From NCBI GenBank assembly GCA_964242415.1, contig CAXTAT010000044.1, positions 1 through 26,550 of the forward strand: 26,550 nt of DNA. Reading direction: 5' to 3'. A model generated the notes under the pieces. It worked only from the letters and a program-made list of their open reading frames with translations. It did not search any database and had not been told where the DNA came from. The DNA is from DASWOJ01 sp964242415 (GTDB taxonomy: Bacteria > Pseudomonadota > Alphaproteobacteria > Acetobacterales > Acetobacteraceae). Below, in pieces: positions 23,831 to 26,550 of the stretch. Position 1 is the first letter of the stretch. Every line of letters begins with the position of its first letter. A program made the position numbers and the translations under genes.

Positions 23831-24433
23831 TCACCCCATTTGGGCGGCGGCGAACTCGTAGTTGGCCAGCTTGTCCAGCCAGTTGGTCACGTAGTCCGGC
23901 CGGCGGTTGCGGAAATCCAGGTAGTAGCTGTGTTCCCACACGTCGCAGCCCAGCAACGCCTTGCCTTCCTTGGTCGCCAGCGGGTTGGAGCCGTTCGGCG
24001 TCTTGGTCACCTTCAGCTTCCCGTCGTTGCCCAGCACCAGCCACGCCCAGCCGGACCCGAACTGCCCGACCGCCGCCGCCTTGAAGGCGTCCTTGAACGC
24101 CTGCACGCTGCCGAAATCCTCGGTGATCTTGCTTTCCAGCTTGCCCGGCATCCCGCCGCCGTTCGGCGCCATGTTCGGCCAGAACAGCGTGTGGTTCCAA
24201 TGCTGCCCGGCATTGTTGAGCACCGGCGCCATGGTGGGGTCATCTGCGGACAGCGCCACGATCTCGTCCAGCGACTTGCCCTGCAGCGCCGGGGTCTTCT
24301 CGACGAAGCCGTTCAGCGCGGTGACGTAGGCCTGGTGGTGCTTGTCGTGGTGCAGCTCCAGCGTCTCCTGGCACATGCCGCGCTCGGCCAGCGCGCTGTG
24401 GGAGTAGGGGAGGGGGGGGAGTTCGAACGCCAT
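23831..24433 (-). CDS. sodB: Iron superoxide dismutase
   Basis: A 200-residue Fe/Mn-family SOD, which turns superoxide into oxygen and peroxide in the cytoplasm. Metal ligands are H28 (ELHHDKHH), H81 (WNHTLFW), D164 and H168 (CDVWEHSYYLD). The residue at 77 in NNAGQHWNH is Gln, as in Fe-type enzymes, while GSGWAWLV and the FRNRRPDYV end are standard. No signal peptide is present. The start at 24433 has AGGGAT 9 bases upstream, and the ELPPLPY opening is conserved. It is divergent from the COG1562 gene, with a 95-base shared promoter region. Confidence 0.95.
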   Translation of the reverse strand: MAFELPPLPYSHSALAERGMCQETLELHHDKHHQAYVTALNGFVEKTPALQGKSLDEIVALSADDPTMAPVLNNAGQHWNHTLFWPNMAPNGGGMPGKLESKITEDFGSVQAFKDAFKAAAVGQFGSGWAWLVLGNDGKLKVTKTPNGSNPLATKEGKALLGCDVWEHSYYLDFRNRRPDYVTNWLDKLANYEFAAAQMG

Positions 24434-24528
24434 GGTAATGATCCCTGGTGGTGGCGGGCGCAGAGTGGTCGCGACCGCGCCGGGCCGTCAAGGTTGCGGC
24501 CCGTGACAAGCGCCGCCATGTCGGCGGC

Positions 24529-25314
24529 ATGACCGAGTTGTCCGACATGGGCCGGATCGTGCAGCGCCACGACCCCGACCGCTTCTTCACCGCCCTGTTC
24601 GCCCCGGCGATCCACCGCGAAACCCTGTTCGTGCTGTATGCCACGAACCACGAGCTGGCGCGGGCGCGGGAGGTGGTGTCCAACCCGATGCTGGCGCTGA
24701 TCCGGCTGCAATGGTGGCGCGAGGTGGCGGAGGGCGCACGGCGGCGGCACGACGTGGCGGGGCCGCTTGGGGAGGCGCTGGACGAGGGACGGCTGGAGGC
24801 TGCCGACATCCTGGCGATGATCGACGGGCGGGAGGCGGAGGCCGAGCCGGTGGAGAGCGTTGCCGCGTTCGAGGCTTACGTGCAGGCGGCGGCGGGCGGC
24901 GTGGCGGTGGCGGCCGGCCGGGCCTTGGGCGCGGCACCGGCGGCGGTTGGTGCATTGCGTGCGATCGGGTCTGCTTATGGCGTTTCAGGGGTGCTGCGGA
25001 GTGTCCCGGCGCTGGCCCGGCAGTCGCGTACGGTGCTGCCCGCCGACGCCCTGGCTGACGCCGGGCTGACCGACGCGGATGTGTTCGCCAACCCCGCCGA
25101 CAGAAGGCTTGCCCCGGTTGCCGATCGCCTCAGGGCCATCGGACAAGCCTGGCTGTGTGCGGGGCGGAGCCAGCGCCTGCCACGGTCCGTGCTGGCCGCG
25201 GCATTGCCTGGCGTGTTGGCTCACCGGGACCTAGAACACACCCACGTAATGACATTAAGGACGTTCGGGGACAAGGCCGCGATCACGGCCGCAGCCATTC
25301 TCGGGCGTATTTGA
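24529..25314 (+). CDS. COG1562 squalene/phytoene synthase-like protein (NDUFAF6-type)
   Basis: A 261-residue all-helical protein of the squalene/phytoene synthase superfamily: RHDPDRFFTALFAPAIHRET, then LFVLYATNHELARARE, RLQWWREV, GSAYGVSGVLRSVPALARQS and LPADAL. In true synthases the two helices carry aspartate-rich motifs (DDxxD); here they read NHELARARE and RSVPALARQS, without the aspartates, so prenyl synthase activity is unlikely. This matches the alphaproteobacterial/mitochondrial NDUFAF6 group, linked to respiratory complex I assembly. The ATG at 24529 is chosen because the RHDPDRF motif follows; the ribosome site is unclear. Confidence 0.8.
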   Translation: MTELSDMGRIVQRHDPDRFFTALFAPAIHRETLFVLYATNHELARAREVVSNPMLALIRLQWWREVAEGARRRHDVAGPLGEALDEGRLEAADILAMIDGREAEAEPVESVAAFEAYVQAAAGGVAVAAGRALGAAPAAVGALRAIGSAYGVSGVLRSVPALARQSRTVLPADALADAGLTDADVFANPADRRLAPVADRLRAIGQAWLCAGRSQRLPRSVLAAALPGVLAHRDLEHTHVMTLRTFGDKAAITAAAILGRI

Positions 25315-25371
25315 AGCGCCATTTGCACCGAATCGGTTGATTTTACACCTATGTCTGGCAAGTCTCCAATT

Positions 25372-25440
25372 AGAGCGCCTAACACAACCTGCTCACCTTA
25401 AATGAAATCAATGGCTTAGATAGGTTTTGATAGGCGCTCT
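25372..25440. repeat. Inverted repeat, 10 bp, spaced 49 bases
   Basis: AGAGCGCCTA at 25372-25381 is exactly inverted as TAGGCGCTCT at 25431-25440. The interior is AT-rich compared with the genes around it. It could be a cruciform or RNA stem, or the ends of a lost small element. No gene lies between 25315 and 25514. Confidence 0.6.
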
Positions 25441-25445
25441 TAGTG

Positions 25446-25481
25446 GAAGGCGGGCTCTGCCACATGTCAGCACCCGCCTTC
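25446..25481 (+). terminator. Intrinsic-type terminator hairpin
   Basis: GAAGGCGGG / CCCGCCTTC (9 bp) with an inner TGC/GCA pair; on the plus strand it is followed by TTTAA. It suits termination of the COG1562 gene about 130 bases upstream, and can also act on the PEP-CTERM gene converging from the right (stop at 25515). Confidence 0.65.
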
Positions 25482-25514
25482 TTTAACGCCCGTTTGCTGA
25501 AACGGACACGCTGA

Positions 25515-26225
25515 TCAGGCCTTGCGGCGGCGTAGCAGGCCCAGGCCAGCCAGGCCAGCACCAATCAGCGCCATCGAGGCGGGTTCGGGAACGCCGGTCG
25601 GGGTGGGCGTCGGGGCCGGAGTCGGCGTGGGTGTGGGCGCCGCCGTGTAGTTGTAGGCCACGGTCAGTGTGCCGCTCGCGTTGGTGGCCACGCTGCTGGT
25701 GATGTTGCCGCCGCCGCCGGTGAATGTCGTGCTGGTCAACGTCTGAGCATTGAGGGTGATAGGGCCGTTCTCGAAGGCCGCGAAGCCGGAGGTCATGTTA
25801 TCGACGTCCGAGGCCGTCAGGCTTCCAGTGATCGGCGCAGAGGCGCCAGCGGCAAGCGCGATGGTTCCGTCGCCCTTGTACTCGCCGAAATCCTGCGTCT
25901 TCGAGACCGTGACGAACAGGGTGTTGATGTCGCTTTCTGCGCTGTTCAACTCAACCGTTGAGTTTTGCGCGAAGTTGAATGCCTGGGCCGTCGTGGCCTG
26001 GTTGGTCAGGCTGCCGCTAAAATTCTCGGTGGCGGACTCGGTCAGGGTGACGCTGGTCAACGTTCCCAAGGTCGTATCGAAAGGCTGAATGGTCAGATTC
26101 GGGCTAGTGAAATCGGTCGGCGTCGGACCAAACGACACGGAAGATGTCGAGGTCGTCGCATTGGCAACGCCCGCGGTGACCAGCAGCGCAGCGCCAGCAA
26201 GCAAGACCTTCTTAAGACTGAACAT
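25515..26225 (-). CDS. PEP-CTERM exported protein
   Basis: A 236-residue exported protein. The signal peptide spans 1-23 (basic FSLKK, hydrophobic core, VANA cleavage). The body (24-198) is a Thr/Ser/Asn-rich beta-sandwich, similar to 'choice-of-anchor' ectodomains (TLGTLTSVTLTESATENFSG). A Thr-Pro linker (198-210) leads to VPEPASMALIGAGLAGLGLL and RRR: PEP at 213-215, a hydrophobic helix and a basic tail. This is the PEP-CTERM sorting signal, cut by an exosortase and linked to exopolysaccharide export. ATG at 26225 has AGGGAC 7-12 bases upstream; the frame is open further up but begins before the sigma-54 promoter, so it is rejected. Composition is less GC-rich than neighbours. No exosortase is in the window. 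Confidence 0.92.
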   Translation of the reverse strand: MFSLKKVLLAGAALLVTAGVANATTSTSSVSFGPTPTDFTSPNLTIQPFDTTLGTLTSVTLTESATENFSGSLTNQATTAQAFNFAQNSTVELNSAESDINTLFVTVSKTQDFGEYKGDGTIALAAGASAPITGSLTASDVDNMTSGFAAFENGPITLNAQTLTSTTFTGGGGNITSSVATNASGTLTVAYNYTAAPTPTPTPAPTPTPTGVPEPASMALIGAGLAGLGLLRRRKA

Positions 26226-26281
26226 AAACACGTCCCTTAAATTTGGCCTGCGAACACCGCTGATGCCTGAACCATTCGTTA

Positions 26282-26296
26282 GCAAAAATAGTGCCA
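26282..26296 (-). promoter_or_regulatory. Sigma-54 promoter (PEP-CTERM box) of the PEP-CTERM gene
   Basis: On the minus strand TGGCAC (26296-26291), five bases (TATTT), then TTGC (26285-26282), followed by T. This is an exact match to the -24/-12 consensus TGGCAC-N5-TTGC of RpoN. The start of transcription would be near 26270, giving a leader of about 45 bases. Such boxes are known upstream of PEP-CTERM genes under PrsK/PrsR control. The enhancer site of the activator is not identified. Confidence 0.85.
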
Positions 26297-26459
26297 TGCC
26301 AGGTAAATAAGCGAATTCAATGTGTTATAATTAGTTGAAGCCGCTTACACCGGTGAATTGTAAAAGATTCCGACAATCGCGTGCGGCCCTTGTAGTTTTG
26401 GACAAGGCGTATCACCTGAGTTGCAACCTTGCGCAATCATCGTTAATCCAGAGGTAATC

Positions 26460-26550
26460 ATGACCACGAAGACTTGGAATGGCGCTGATGCGCCATACGC
26501 CACCGATGCCGATTGGTCGCCTGCGGGAACACCGGTCGCAGGCGATACGG
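26460..26550 (+). CDS. Start of a large surface/exported protein, cut by the window edge
   Basis: Thirty codons are visible. TKTWNGADAPYATDADWSPA then GTPVAGDT fits the repeat opening of autotransporter-like and beta-helix surface proteins (WNG...W-P-G-P--GD). No signal peptide is present, as in several type I or two-partner substrates that begin this way. AGAGG lies 6-10 bases before the ATG. It is divergent from the PEP-CTERM gene with 234 bases between. The family call is tentative. Confidence 0.55.
   Translation, partial: MTTKTWNGADAPYATDADWSPAGTPVAGDT

Noticed and set aside
26226..26297. Longer start for the PEP-CTERM protein (at 26297)
   Set aside because: It would begin inside the sigma-54 promoter and put a non-signal sequence before a clear signal peptide.
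1..26550. parS site, tRNA genes, CRISPR array, insertion sequences
   Set aside because: I looked for TGTTTCACGTGAAACA-like palindromes, cloverleaf genes, regularly spaced repeats and transposase motifs and saw none.

Overview
The window is about 26.5 kb of GC-rich bacterial chromosome. A canonical rsmG-parA-parB block, a Fe-type superoxide dismutase, a COG1562/NDUFAF6-like protein, a PEP-CTERM protein and several stress families common in alphaproteobacteria (DUF2382, DUF2852, CsbD, PhnA-like, GlsB/YeaQ) all point to an alphaproteobacterium. Acetobacteraceae/Rhodospirillales is my best guess, by family recognition only. I saw no tRNA, rRNA, CRISPR array, intact insertion sequence or canonical parS site.

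Layout. (1) Positions 1-7730 hold a row of general-stress genes. On the minus strand are a PhnA-like membrane protein (cut by the edge), CsbD and a GT-B glycosyltransferase. On the plus strand are two overlapping DUF2382 proteins, a wrecked TetR gene, a DUF2852 protein, a DUF2382 stress protein, a secreted repeat-containing protein, a glycine-rich stress membrane protein, a GlsB/YeaQ protein, a single-TM protein and a small hypothetical. The csbD and glycosyltransferase genes share a promoter-like sequence resembling EcfG general-stress promoters. (2) Positions 7950-13980 are a decaying zone. It contains an aquaporin with an in-frame TGA, an ORF fusing a stump of HMG-CoA reductase to a stump of a UbiA prenyltransferase, a full-length PEP-utilising enzyme, a DUF3419 stump, and an orphan membrane protein. 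(3) Positions 13984-15394 hold small envelope and membrane proteins on both strands. (4) Positions 15626-18777 encode a 7TM histidine kinase and an NtrC-type sigma-54 activator in an overlapping operon resembling PrsK/PrsR of PEP-CTERM systems. (5) Positions 19216-21130 carry a PCuAC copper chaperone and a GNAT-fold protein. (6) Positions 21360-25314 are housekeeping: parB, parA and rsmG on the minus strand, then sodB and the divergent COG1562 protein. (7) The AT-richer right end has a PEP-CTERM exported protein (minus) with an exact TGGCAC-N5-TTGC sigma-54 promoter, and the start of a divergent exported-looking protein running off the edge.

How they may work together: the left end looks like an envelope/DNA-protection stress regulon. 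The kinase/regulator pair is a good candidate to drive the PEP-CTERM gene 7.5 kb away through its sigma-54 box. The middle zone looks like the ruins of a multi-gene isoprenoid/lipid-type cluster (HMG-CoA reductase, UbiA, PEP-utilising enzyme, DUF3419) in which only the PEP-utilising enzyme is still full length.
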